Shown here piece by piece: positions 7,982-15,388 of a DNA stretch of 32,813 nt. The stretch covers positions 252,347 to 285,159 of the forward strand of contig NEWP02000027.1 of NCBI GenBank assembly GCA_002869895.2. Direction: 5' to 3'. Position 1 is the stretch's first letter. Every line of letters starts with the position of its first letter. Origin of the DNA: Nitrospira sp. CG24E. GTDB lineage: Bacteria > Nitrospirota > Nitrospiria > Nitrospirales > Nitrospiraceae. The notes beneath the pieces are model-generated. The model made no database searches and was not told where the DNA came from. It was given only the letters and a program-made list of their open reading frames with translations. The translations under genes and the position numbers were made by a program.

Positions 7982-9343
7982 ATGGAACAGGATCCCCAAC
8001 GGCGGTTCTGGATGTTAGGCCCGATGGTGGTGGTGGCATTGATCGTGGGCGTGCTGCTCGGCAAGGGCTGGGAACGAACGGGGCATGCCACGGAGACGTA
8101 CGAAGAGTTGAAGACGTTCTCCGAGGTATTGACCCAAGTCCAGAAGAGTTACGTCGATGAGACGAAGGTCAAGGACCTTGTTCAAGGGGCCATACGAGGC
8201 ATGCTCTCAACCCTCGATCCCCATTCGGCCTACATGACTGCGGATATGTATAAGGAGATGCAGGTTGAAACGAAGGGTGAGTTCGGAGGTGTCGGCATCC
8301 AGATTGGGGTGAAGGAAAACCGGTTGGCGGTGATCGCGCCAATCGAGGGTACGCCGGCCCACAGGGCGGGGGTCAAGGCAGGCGATTTCATCACCAAGGT
8401 CAATGACGAGACGACCAAAGACCTCACGTTGATGGATGCGGTTCAAAAGATGCGCGGTCCCAAGGGTTCGAAGGTCAATTTGACGATTCAGCGGGAAGGG
8501 GTTGCCGATCCCCTCCAATTTACGCTGGTCCGCGATACCATTAAGATTGAGAGTGTGAAGTCGAAGGTATTGGACAACATCGGGTACGTTCGCCTGACGC
8601 AATTCCAAGAATCGACGGGGCGGGATTTAGGCAAGGTGCTCAAACAGTTCAAAGAACAGAAGCTCCAATCCACGATTCTCGACCTCCGCAACAATCCTGG
8701 TGGACTGCTGACATCGGCGGTTGAGGTCTCTGAACAGTTTCTCCCTGGCGGCAAGCTGGTGGTCTATACCAAAGGACGTGAAAGCAAGAAGGACGAGTGG
8801 CTTTCCAAGGGGAAGGATCAGATGGACGACTCGCCCATGATCATTTTGGTCAATGAAGGGTCGGCCAGCGCGTCTGAGATCGTAGCCGGCGCACTACAAG
8901 ATTATGGGCGGGCGGTGATTGTCGGCACGACCTCGTTCGGGAAGGGGTCGGTGCAAACGATCCTTCCGCTGGGGGATGGGTCAGGACTCCGTCTCACAAC
9001 GGCGAAGTACTACACGCCAAAGGGACGCTCGATCCAATCGACCGGCATTACGCCCGACATTGTGGTAAAGGCGCAAACGGCGACCACCGTTGCCAAGGCG
9101 GGCGAGACGAAGCCCGGTGAGGAACCGAAGCAGGCCAAGCCTGCGGTTGCGCCGGGGAAAGAACAGCCGGCTCAGAATGGCAAAGCACCGGAAGAGGGCG
9201 CTCAGAAGAATGGCACAACGCCGCAACCTTCTCCTGCCGATGTCTCGGGCGATCCCTCGCTTGAGCAGGATGTTCAACTTCAAAAGGCGGTTGAGATGCT
9301 GAAGACCTGGAAGATCTTTAAGGAGCTTCCTCGGGCTTCCTGA
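7982..9343 (+). CDS. ctpA: C-terminal processing peptidase (S41 family, CtpA/Prc-like)
   Basis: Periplasmic serine protease that trims C-termini of exported proteins. The 453 aa have an N-terminal membrane anchor (about 10-27), the S41 N-terminal helices with GAIRGMLSTLDPHSAYM, a PDZ domain (about 95-185, starting near FGGVGIQIG), and the catalytic core. The Ser-Lys dyad is seen as GSASASEI (Ser about 296) and SFGKGSVQT (Lys about 321), the usual 25-residue spacing. A Lys/Pro/Gln/Ala-rich low-complexity tail (about 360-425) precedes a short conserved-looking C-terminus. ATG 7982 has a GAGGAAAGG region about 10 nt upstream. Its 3' end overlaps the convergent HhH gene by 26 bp. Confidence 0.93.
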   Translation: MEQDPQRRFWMLGPMVVVALIVGVLLGKGWERTGHATETYEELKTFSEVLTQVQKSYVDETKVKDLVQGAIRGMLSTLDPHSAYMTADMYKEMQVETKGEFGGVGIQIGVKENRLAVIAPIEGTPAHRAGVKAGDFITKVNDETTKDLTLMDAVQKMRGPKGSKVNLTIQREGVADPLQFTLVRDTIKIESVKSKVLDNIGYVRLTQFQESTGRDLGKVLKQFKEQKLQSTILDLRNNPGGLLTSAVEVSEQFLPGGKLVVYTKGRESKKDEWLSKGKDQMDDSPMIILVNEGSASASEIVAGALQDYGRAVIVGTTSFGKGSVQTILPLGDGSGLRLTTAKYYTPKGRSIQSTGITPDIVVKAQTATTVAKAGETKPGEEPKQAKPAVAPGKEQPAQNGKAPEEGAQKNGTTPQPSPADVSGDPSLEQDVQLQKAVEMLKTWKIFKELPRAS

Positions 9344-9815
9344 TAGGGAGCTGCTGTTGTGCGGCGATTGCTTCCAGCAGCAGCTCTTCCGATCCTGAAA
9401 ACCCCGGTACCGTGCGTAGCATGTGCGATCGCACCAGCTGTTCCAGATCGGCTAACGTGGTGATGCCTAGGCGAGTATAGATGTAGGCCACAAGCGATTC
9501 GGACAGTCCGGGAAACTGTGTCCAGGCCTTCACCGCTTCCGGAAGAGGTGTTCTCAGGGCTTCGTAGGCCTGGATCGTGCCGGTTCGGAGAAATTCTTCA
9601 ATCTTGTCCGCTAGGTCACGGCCGACTCCATCGATATCTTCCAGCGCCTGCCGTGCGGCAACCTGTGCGATATCTTCTGCCAAGCCTTCGATGGTATCCG
9701 CTGCCTTGCGATAGGCTCTGACCCGGTAGGGGTTTGCCCTCTGGGTGGCCAACCGTTCTGCGATCGACCGAAAGAGGATTGCGACTTGCCGGTTGTGTGT
9801 TGGTGTGGGTATCAT
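9318..9815 (-). CDS. Helix-hairpin-helix protein resembling the N-terminal domain of PolX
   Basis: A 165-aa protein on the opposite strand to its neighbours. The first part (VAILFRSIAERLATQRANPYRVRAYRKAAD, about 10-40, then DIDGVGRDLADKIEEFLRTG, about 60-80) is the 8-kDa HhH domain seen at the N-terminus of PolX and DNA polymerase beta. A second HhH-like stretch (FPGLSESLVAYIYTRLGITTLADLEQLV) follows. No nucleotidyltransferase or PHP domain is present, so it is a stand-alone DNA-binding module of unknown role. The start at 9815 matches the start of domain homology; the open frame runs further upstream into the thiS region without homology. It converges on ctpA with a 26-bp overlap. Confidence 0.8.
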   Translation of the reverse strand: MIPTPTHNRQVAILFRSIAERLATQRANPYRVRAYRKAADTIEGLAEDIAQVAARQALEDIDGVGRDLADKIEEFLRTGTIQAYEALRTPLPEAVKAWTQFPGLSESLVAYIYTRLGITTLADLEQLVRSHMLRTVPGFSGSEELLLEAIAAQQQLPIRKPEEAP

Positions 9816-9905
9816 AGGCCGTGGTGACGCTATTCTGACGCGATCGGGGATGTGGGGCAAGCGGCCGGGACGATCAGGTTTATAAATTTTGCGCTCCCAG
9901 GATGA

Positions 9906-10172
9906 ATGACCGTGGCAGAGTCGATTCAGATTCACGTGAACGGTGAACAACGTGCCTGCCGATCCGATGCCACGGTGGGGGATTTGCTGCGCGAGCTGGC
10001 CATTCAGACCGAGCGTGTGGCGGTGGAGTTGAATTTGGAAATCATGGATCGCAAGGACTTTGATCGTCAAAGTTTGAAACCAGGAGATCGAGTAGAAATC
10101 TTGGGCTTCATCGGCGGCGGTGCGCCAGTAGATGCTCAGGGCTTAGGAAGGGGTGTGGTCTATGCAGACTGA
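9906..10172 (+). CDS. thiS: Sulfur carrier protein ThiS with C-terminal extension
   Basis: Ubiquitin-fold carrier whose C-terminal Gly-Gly is turned into a thiocarboxylate that gives sulfur to the thiazole of thiamine. The 88 aa include [36 protein letters not shown] and [14 protein letters not shown]. The family normally ends at or just after this Gly-Gly, but here 16 more residues ([16 protein letters not shown]) follow before the stop, which lies 11 bp inside thiG. The tail must be cut off for activity, or a frameshift has removed the real stop. A TATAAA (9881-9886) lies upstream. No TPP riboswitch is recognisable in 9816-9905. Confidence 0.85.
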   Translation: MTVAESIQIHVNGEQRACRSDATVGDLLRELAIQTERVAVELNLEIMDRKDFDRQSLKPGDRVEILGFIGGGAPVDAQGLGRGVVYAD

Positions 10173-10773
10173 TCGTTTGATCATTGCCGGTCGTGAGTTT
10201 ACCTCGCGGCTGTTGGTTGGAACTGGGAAGTATAAGGACTTTGCCGAAACCAAGAAGGCCATCGATGCGTCGGGCGCCGACGTGGTGACGGTGGCGGTAC
10301 GGCGCGTGAATATTACCGATCGCTCCAAGGAGAACCTGCTCGACTATCTCGATCCGAAGAAGTACACCATACTCCCCAACACTGCCGGTTGTTACAACGT
10401 GGAAGATGCGGTGCGCTACGCGCGTTTGGCCCGGGCTGCCGGTGTGTCCGATTTGATCAAGCTCGAAGTGCTCGGCGACGAGAGGACCCTCTTCCCCGAC
10501 ACGGCAGGCCTGATCGAAGCGGCGAAGATTCTCGTCAAAGAAGGTTTCATCGTGCTGCCCTATACGAATGACGATCCCATCGTAGCTCAGAAGCTTGTCG
10601 ATATCGGGTGCCCGGCCGTCATGCCGCTGGCGGCGCCGATTGGGTCGGGACTCGGCATTCGCAATCCGTACAATTTGAAGATCATCATGGAGATGATCAA
10701 CGATGTTTCAGACCAACAGATCCGCAACATCTATGACGGGTTGATTGCGACTCGCCGCTCCAAGGAGAACTAA
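10162..10773 (+). pseudogene. thiG: Truncated thiazole synthase ThiG joined to a PrcB-like C-terminal tail
   Basis: From ATG 10162 the protein follows ThiG ([20 protein letters not shown], the Schiff-base Lys in [10 protein letters not shown] at about residue 100, LPYTNDDP, and [21 protein letters not shown]) up to about residue 177. ThiG should then continue for about 75 residues with the last strands of the barrel and the phosphate-binding VDAGIG and LNTAIA segments. Instead it reads [26 protein letters not shown] and stops at 203 aa. That tail is unlike ThiG but resembles the end of proteasome beta subunits (an Asp-Val-x-x-x-x-Ile helix then a Lys/Arg-rich end), and prcA follows 2 bp later, where prcB normally ends. 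I read it as a fusion left by deletion or misassembly; it is unlikely to make thiazole. Confidence 0.7.
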
Positions 10774-10775
10774 GC

Positions 10776-11462
10776 ATGCCGATGCCCTATTACGTCTCGC
10801 CCGAGCAGATGATGCAGGACAAGGCGGAGTATGCCAAGAAAGGCATCGCCAAGGGGCGCTCCATCATCGCCATCGAATATGTGAGCGGGATTCTTCTGGT
10901 TGCGGAAAACCCCAGCGCGTCGCTGTATAAAATCTCCGAGATCTACGACAATATCGCCTTTGCGGGAGCCGGCAAGTACAGCGAGTTTGAGAATCTCCGG
11001 AAGGCCGGCATCAGACATGCGGACCTTAAGGGATTCATGTACAGCAGGGAGGATGTGACGGCCCGCTCTCTTGCAAACGGCTACTCTCAAAGCCTCGGCA
11101 CGATTTTCAGCCAGGAGATGAAGCCGCTGGAGGTGGAGATCCTGGTGGTGCAGGTTGGACACAATGGCCAGGCTAATGAGATGTATCGCATCTCGTTTGA
11201 CGGGAGCATTATCGATGAGCGAACCTTTGCCGTGATCGGAGGCAAATCCGAAGCCCTGCAGACCTTGTTAAAGGAGAAGGGGTTCACACAGCCTCCGGAA
11301 CTCCAAGCTGCTCTCGCGCTCTGTATCGCCTCCCTCGACCACATCGGGAACCAGAAGCTCTCGCTGGAGAGTTTGGAAGCGGCGGTGCTGGACCGCAACC
11401 GAGATGGACGGCGATTTCGGCGGCTTTCACCGGCGGATACCAAACAGCTCCTCGCAACCTAA
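10776..11462 (+). CDS. prcA: 20S proteasome alpha subunit PrcA
   Basis: Forms the outer gating rings of the bacterial 20S proteasome. The 228 aa start PMPYYVSPEQMMQDKAEYAK with the typical alpha H0 region (KAEYAKKGIAKGRSIIAIEY), followed by GILLVAENP, KISEIYDNIAFAGAGKYSEFENLRKAGI and a C-terminal helical part. There is no processed N-terminal Thr, as expected for a non-catalytic alpha subunit. ATG 10776 has a good AAGGAGA 8 nt upstream, inside the end of the preceding frame. The usual partner prcB is missing directly upstream, where the ThiG fusion sits. pafA follows after the E1 palindrome. Confidence 0.92.
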   Translation: MPMPYYVSPEQMMQDKAEYAKKGIAKGRSIIAIEYVSGILLVAENPSASLYKISEIYDNIAFAGAGKYSEFENLRKAGIRHADLKGFMYSREDVTARSLANGYSQSLGTIFSQEMKPLEVEILVVQVGHNGQANEMYRISFDGSIIDERTFAVIGGKSEALQTLLKEKGFTQPPELQAALALCIASLDHIGNQKLSLESLEAAVLDRNRDGRRFRRLSPADTKQLLAT

Positions 11463-11557
11463 CTGGTTCATTTGGTCTATTTGGTTTGTTTTGTTGAACC
11501 GGACGAACTAAGCCGACCAAACCACCAGATAAACCAAATCAACCAAACAAACCAGTC
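11463..11557. repeat. Palindromic 9-bp-unit element E1
   Basis: Left arm 11463-11500 is a run of TYTGGTYYR-type 9-mers (TTTGGTCTA, TTTGGTTTG); right arm 11516-11557 is a run of the complement (ATAAACCAA, ATCAACCAA, ACAAACCAG). The arms can pair over about 35 bp with mismatches. It begins directly after the prcA stop codon and lies in the prcA-pafA gap. No T-run follows, so it is not a standard terminator. Confidence 0.85.
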
Positions 11558-11617
11558 AAACGGATCCTGTCCTTCTGTTGAAGAAGCCTGAGTTGGCTGC
11601 TATTCTGTGCCGACTAC

Positions 11618-13012
11618 ATGCTGCAACCCAGTCCCCTAAAAAGAAGAATTTTCGGTTTGGAGAATGAGTACGGGCTCATCTTTTCTCCGAACGGCCGTGT
11701 CTATCTGCCGATGGAGAAGGTGCTGGGGTATATTTTCGAAGGCCTCATTCCGAACAGCTGGCCCTCCAACGCGTTTCTGGTGAACGGGGCCAGGTTTTAT
11801 CAGGACACGGGCTGTCATCCTGAATATTCCACTCCAGAGTGCGACAATATCCTGGATCTCGTCATCCACGACAAAGCCGGCGAGCGATTGCTTGAAGCCT
11901 GCCTGCCGGCGGCGGAGGAACGATTGCGGGAAGAGGGTCTGTCCGGGGAGATCTACATTTTCAAGAACAATACGGACTCGCTCGGCAATACCTACGGGTG
12001 CCACGAAAACTTTCTCATGCGCCGCGACGTCGATTTCTGGAAAGTCACGGAACAGCTCATTCCCTTCTTTGTCACGCGGCAGATCTATAGCGGAGCGGGA
12101 AAGGTCCTGAAAGTATCGGGCAAGCCCCAGTACTTCATCTCACAACGGGCGCAACACATTCACGAGAAGACCTCCTCCTCGACCACGTCGTCGCGCAGCA
12201 TCATCAATACCAGAGATGAGCCGCATGCGGATGCGGAACGTTACCGTCGCCTCCATATCATCGTCGGGGATTCCAATATGTCGGAGTTCGTGACATTTTT
12301 GAAGGTCGGTACGGCGACATTGGTGCTGTCCATGATCGAAGAGGGGTATTCAGTCCAGGGGATGGAATTCGAGGATCCGGTCAAAGCCATTCGGGAGATT
12401 TCACGCGATCCCACTCTCAAGCGCAAGATCAAGCTGGATGACGGCCGCCAAATGACGGCGATCGAAGTGCAGCGGGTCTACCTGGATCGGGCGCAGGAGT
12501 ATTTAGCCCAACAGGCGCACGATCCGGTTCTCGACGATGTGTGGCAACGATGGGCTACGGTGCTGGATAAGCTCGATGAGGATCCCATGCAGCTCGTGCG
12601 TGAAATCGATTGGGTCACCAAGCGCCATCTCATCCAGTCCTATATCGACAAAAAGGGATGCGGCTGGGACGATCCACGGGTGTTCCTCCTCGACCTCCAA
12701 TTTCACGATGTCAAACGGACGCGCGGGTTATACTATCTGATGGAGTCTCGGGGGCTGATCGAACGGGTGGTGGAGGAGGAATCGGTGCAACGGGCCATGT
12801 CGATTCCGCCACAGACCACAAGGGCGAAGGTACGCGGGGATTTTATCCGGTTTGCCCGCGCGAAGAATCGTTCCTATACGGTCGACTGGACCTATCTGAA
12901 GCTCAATGGCTACTGGGAAGAAACGATACTCTGCATGGATCCCTTCAGCGCCGTGAATCGGCGTGTGGATGAGTTACTTTCGCAGGTCTCGGGATTACGG
13001 TTCTATCGATGA
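11618..13012 (+). CDS. pafA: Pup-type ligase PafA
   Basis: ATP-dependent ligase of the glutamine-synthetase-like carboxylate-amine superfamily that attaches the ubiquitin-like modifier Pup (the related modifier of Gram-negative phyla is called UBact) to substrate lysines, sending them to the proteasome. The 464 aa show the N-terminal nucleotide and metal motif KRRIFGLENEYGL (Glu residues), the region INTRDEPHADAERYRRLHII with VGDSNMSE, and the C-terminal YTVDWTYLKLNGYW-type domain. Sequence after INTRDEPHAD favours PafA over the related depupylase Dop, as does location after prcA. Length is close to actinobacterial PafA. The stop overlaps the following gene's ATG by 4 bp. Confidence 0.9.
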   Translation: MLQPSPLKRRIFGLENEYGLIFSPNGRVYLPMEKVLGYIFEGLIPNSWPSNAFLVNGARFYQDTGCHPEYSTPECDNILDLVIHDKAGERLLEACLPAAEERLREEGLSGEIYIFKNNTDSLGNTYGCHENFLMRRDVDFWKVTEQLIPFFVTRQIYSGAGKVLKVSGKPQYFISQRAQHIHEKTSSSTTSSRSIINTRDEPHADAERYRRLHIIVGDSNMSEFVTFLKVGTATLVLSMIEEGYSVQGMEFEDPVKAIREISRDPTLKRKIKLDDGRQMTAIEVQRVYLDRAQEYLAQQAHDPVLDDVWQRWATVLDKLDEDPMQLVREIDWVTKRHLIQSYIDKKGCGWDDPRVFLLDLQFHDVKRTRGLYYLMESRGLIERVVEEESVQRAMSIPPQTTRAKVRGDFIRFARAKNRSYTVDWTYLKLNGYWEETILCMDPFSAVNRRVDELLSQVSGLRFYR

Positions 13013-13995
13013 TGACCGCGCTCAAACAGACGTCTATGAAGATCTCACGGCTGGATCGGATGCTGATTACAGCTGTCGTATTATTGTCCAGTGTCTTTCC
13101 CGTCGAACTATTTTCTAACACGCCTCCAGCCCCGATGGGCTTCGATGGACAATACAGCGGCAAGCAGGGTCAGGTGTTGCTAATCAAGGTGAAGGGTGAA
13201 GAGCAGGCGACAGAGGTGAAGGGAAGGTTTCTGAGCCGCACGATTCCATTTTTCAGGGAATTCAGACCAGGGGAGCCGGTCGGCCATATCGGGTTGCTCG
13301 GAATCGACATGCAGGACGAACCGGGGGCCTATGAACTTGCCGTGGAAGTGAAGCGGGGCGAACAGGCGAAACAGTTGAGTTTTAATGTCCTGGTAACTAA
13401 AGAGAAGTTTGCTGTCGAGCACTTGACGTTGCCGAAAGAGAAGGTCGACCTGGATGAGAAAGCCACGGCACGTTGGAAAGCCGAGCAGGAACAAGTCAGG
13501 GAGGCGCTCGCAGAGAACTCACGCCTCAAATTATGGCATAGCGACTTTCTGGAGCCGGTGACCGGTAAGCGCACCGGCATTTTCGGCAGCGTGCGGATCA
13601 TGAACGGGAAACCGCGCAATCCACACAATGGAGAGGATATCGGCGCGCCGATGGGAACGGACGTGGCAGCGACGAACGACGGAGTCGTGCGCCTTACAGT
13701 CGATCATATTTTCTCGGGCAGGGGAGTGTTTGTCGATCATGGGATGGGTTTTTACAGCATGTATTTTCACCTGTCGGAAATTCTGGTGAAGGATGGGGAT
13801 TTGGTGAAGGCGGGGCAAATCATCGGCAAGGTGGGGGCGACCGGCCGCGCCACCGGCCCGCATCTCCATTGGGGTGTGAAACTCAACGGCGCCCGCGTGA
13901 ATCCCTATTCGCTGCTCGATCTGCCGCTCAAGAACGGTGCGACACCGTCTTCGGAAGCCACGTCGAACCCACAATTCGTTCCAGTTAGAGAATAG
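13009..13995 (+). CDS. M23 family peptidoglycan metallopeptidase
   Basis: A 328-aa exported peptidase. After a signal or anchor segment (about residues 18-36) comes a beta-rich domain (about 40-145, with APMGFDGQYSGKQGQVLLIK) and a helical linker, then an M23/LytM catalytic domain (about 185-310). The zinc ligands look complete: PHNGEDIGAP (His and Asp), MYFHLSE and HLHWGVKLNG. It is therefore likely an active endopeptidase, unlike the EnvC protein at 6529-7716. The C-terminal stretch LLDLPLKNGATP recurs in the remnant at 14897-15013. Its ATG overlaps the pafA stop, so it may be co-translated with pafA. Confidence 0.88.
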   Translation: MMTALKQTSMKISRLDRMLITAVVLLSSVFPVELFSNTPPAPMGFDGQYSGKQGQVLLIKVKGEEQATEVKGRFLSRTIPFFREFRPGEPVGHIGLLGIDMQDEPGAYELAVEVKRGEQAKQLSFNVLVTKEKFAVEHLTLPKEKVDLDEKATARWKAEQEQVREALAENSRLKLWHSDFLEPVTGKRTGIFGSVRIMNGKPRNPHNGEDIGAPMGTDVAATNDGVVRLTVDHIFSGRGVFVDHGMGFYSMYFHLSEILVKDGDLVKAGQIIGKVGATGRATGPHLHWGVKLNGARVNPYSLLDLPLKNGATPSSEATSNPQFVPVRE

Positions 13996-14040
13996 TCTAG
14001 CGCTAAGTGTGCGAGGACTTATCCGTTCCACGGCCACATG

Positions 14041-14328
14041 TTAGCTCTTTGTGCGAAGCTTGGTGGTGAGATCCTCATAGATCGATTGGCGATGGCCGAC
14101 GGCAACGAGACGAATGATTCGCCCCTTGCGGTCGATCGCGTAGATGATCCGAAAGCGGCGGACGCGGTACTTCCACAAGCCGTCGAGTTCGCGGATGAGC
14201 GGCTCCCCGCATTCCGGGTCGGTTGCAACTGCACGAATAGCCGCTTTGACAGAACGTTTCAGATCTGGATGGAGAGAGCGGATCACCTCGGCCACATGCG
14301 GAGGAATATCGGGACGGAAGGGAATCAC
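14041..14328 (-). CDS. RelE/ParE-superfamily toxin
   Basis: A 95-aa basic protein with the RelE-fold pattern: helices at the N-terminus (VAEVIRSLHPDLKRSVKAAI), then LIRELDGLWKYRVRRFRIIY and RLVAVGHRQSIYED, as in many ribosome-dependent mRNA interferase toxins. The start overlaps the antitoxin stop by 4 bp, the usual arrangement of type II modules. The exact subfamily (RelE or ParE) and hence target cannot be fixed by eye. Confidence 0.88.
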   Translation of the reverse strand: MIPFRPDIPPHVAEVIRSLHPDLKRSVKAAIRAVATDPECGEPLIRELDGLWKYRVRRFRIIYAIDRKGRIIRLVAVGHRQSIYEDLTTKLRTKS

Positions 14329-14621
14329 GCAGTGCGACGCTTCTTGGCTGGGATGAATGGCTCACCGAACACATCTTCAAAGGAAAGACCCTTCTTCCCG
14401 GCCTTATAGAATGCCTGGCTCTTGCCGATCTGTTTCATCAGGGCCTGATCGCTCAGCACATCCAGAGTCTCTTTCAGGCGGGTATACTCATCGATGTTGA
14501 TCAGAATTGCAGCAGGACGACCGTTTTTTGTGACCACAACCTCTTCCTCACGTTCCTGCACGCCCGCCACCAGCTCAGGCAATCGTGTCTTTACTTCTGA
14601 CAAGGATAATGTTTTTGGCAC
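14325..14621 (-). CDS. Phd/YefM-family antitoxin
   Basis: A 98-aa protein with the Phd/YefM N-terminal DNA-binding domain (TLSLSEVKTRLPELVAGVQE, then VVVTKNGRPAAILINIDEYTRLKETL) and a variable, charged C-terminal part (SFEDVFGEPFIPAKKRR) that would wrap the toxin. It starts with GTG at 14621, with GAGGTGAG about 3 nt upstream on the coding strand. It is first in the operon and should repress its own promoter (14642-14692). Confidence 0.9.
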   Translation of the reverse strand: MPKTLSLSEVKTRLPELVAGVQEREEEVVVTKNGRPAAILINIDEYTRLKETLDVLSDQALMKQIGKSQAFYKAGKKGLSFEDVFGEPFIPAKKRRTA

Positions 14622-14641
14622 AGCTCACCTCACAATCCATC

Positions 14642-14692
14642 ATGACCACAATTCTGGTCATCAGAATACAGCAACAGGCGTGGCGCCGTCAA
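14642..14692 (-). promoter_or_regulatory. Promoter and operator of the toxin-antitoxin operon
   Basis: On the minus strand TTGACG (14692-14687) and TATTCT (14668-14663) are 18 nt apart, a good sigma70-type pair. Just downstream, at about 14643-14660, lies the 18-bp near-perfect palindrome TGACCACAATTCTGGTCA (only one symmetrical pair fails), overlapping the expected transcription start and ending about 20 bp before the antitoxin GTG. This is the expected place for autoregulation by the antitoxin. Confidence 0.6.
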
Positions 14693-14896
14693 ATGGACGG
14701 GCTAGTGGTCGCTGTGCGCCGTGAACGGAGGAGGGCGAATGTCAGGCATACGAGCTGAGGCGCAAGAGGCAGGCTGTCGAATACCGGGATCTCAGATTGG
14801 TGGTGAGTTCATCACGCTGCACAATCAGAAAAGACTCCCACTCACTGCTGTCCAATATCCAATGCTCAGAAAGTTATTTTGGACAGGAGTGATCCC

Positions 14897-15013
14897 GATC
14901 CCTTGTTTCTCCTCGACTTACCGTTCAAGAACGGGGCAACGTCAGCAGCGACAGTTGCTACGCCGACTCCTGAATCCACGCCAGCTTCGCAGGCCGTACC
15001 CATCAAAGAATAG
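14897..15013 (+). pseudogene. 3' remnant of a second M23 peptidase gene
   Basis: The frame from 14897 to the TAG at 15011-15013 reads DPLFLLDLPFKNGATSAATV and then a Pro/Thr/Ala-rich tail ending QAVPIKE. It parallels the C-terminus of the intact gene at 13009-13995 (NPYSLLDLPLKNGATP ending FVPVRE), and both are followed by a stop within GAATAG. The first part of this copy is absent. It lies about 1 kb after the intact copy with the toxin-antitoxin module between them. Confidence 0.7.
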
Positions 15014-15388
15014 CCTAAAAGACAGGTGTGCCAGGGCTCAGCCGCTCACGCGACATCCGTAGTACACCTTCCAGACGCGGCGGGGCGGAATCCTTCTGGA
15101 ATTCCTTCGGCCACGGTATTCGACCGTGGCACCTCAGTCAGTTCCAGGACCACATTCTGGATTGTATGAACCTTCGAGCCCTTATCTGGACAAAGAATTC
15201 AGAATGTCCCCGTTCCGTCCGCCTCGGATCGGCGATTGCAGCAGAAGCGCTCATGAATAATGCGGGCTAAGACGAGGGGCACTTATTGTTTTCACGGTGT
15301 CAAGTCAAGCAACGACCCCATCGGAACCCGTTGATGCTATACTTTCCCAAGAAAAGCGTTGGATTCAGGCTGGGCAGGAGGTCTCTCC
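15014..15388. other. Intergenic stretch with no recognised gene
   Basis: No convincing coding sequence or RNA gene seen. A short perfect hairpin CCACGGT-ATTCG-ACCGTGG lies at 15111-15129 without a T-run. A TATACT (15338-15343) about 45 bp before the Sel1 gene could be its -10 box, but no good -35 is visible at the right distance. Confidence 0.5.

Noticed and set aside
9816-9905. TPP riboswitch before thiS
   Set aside because: The 90-nt leader lacks the conserved CTGAGA and other thi-box segments.
11463-11557. CRISPR array suggested by regular short repeats in E1 and the other elements
   Set aside because: The 9-mers are contiguous with no spacers, lie in inverted arms, and no cas gene is present.
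11463-11557. Simple intrinsic terminator reading of the 9-bp palindromes
   Set aside because: Stems are AT-rich, imperfect, unusually long and lack a following T-run; two copies are translated inside genes.
14721-15062. 113-codon + strand frame before the Sel1 gene
   Set aside because: It overlaps the M23 remnant in another frame and gives Arg-rich sequence without any family likeness.
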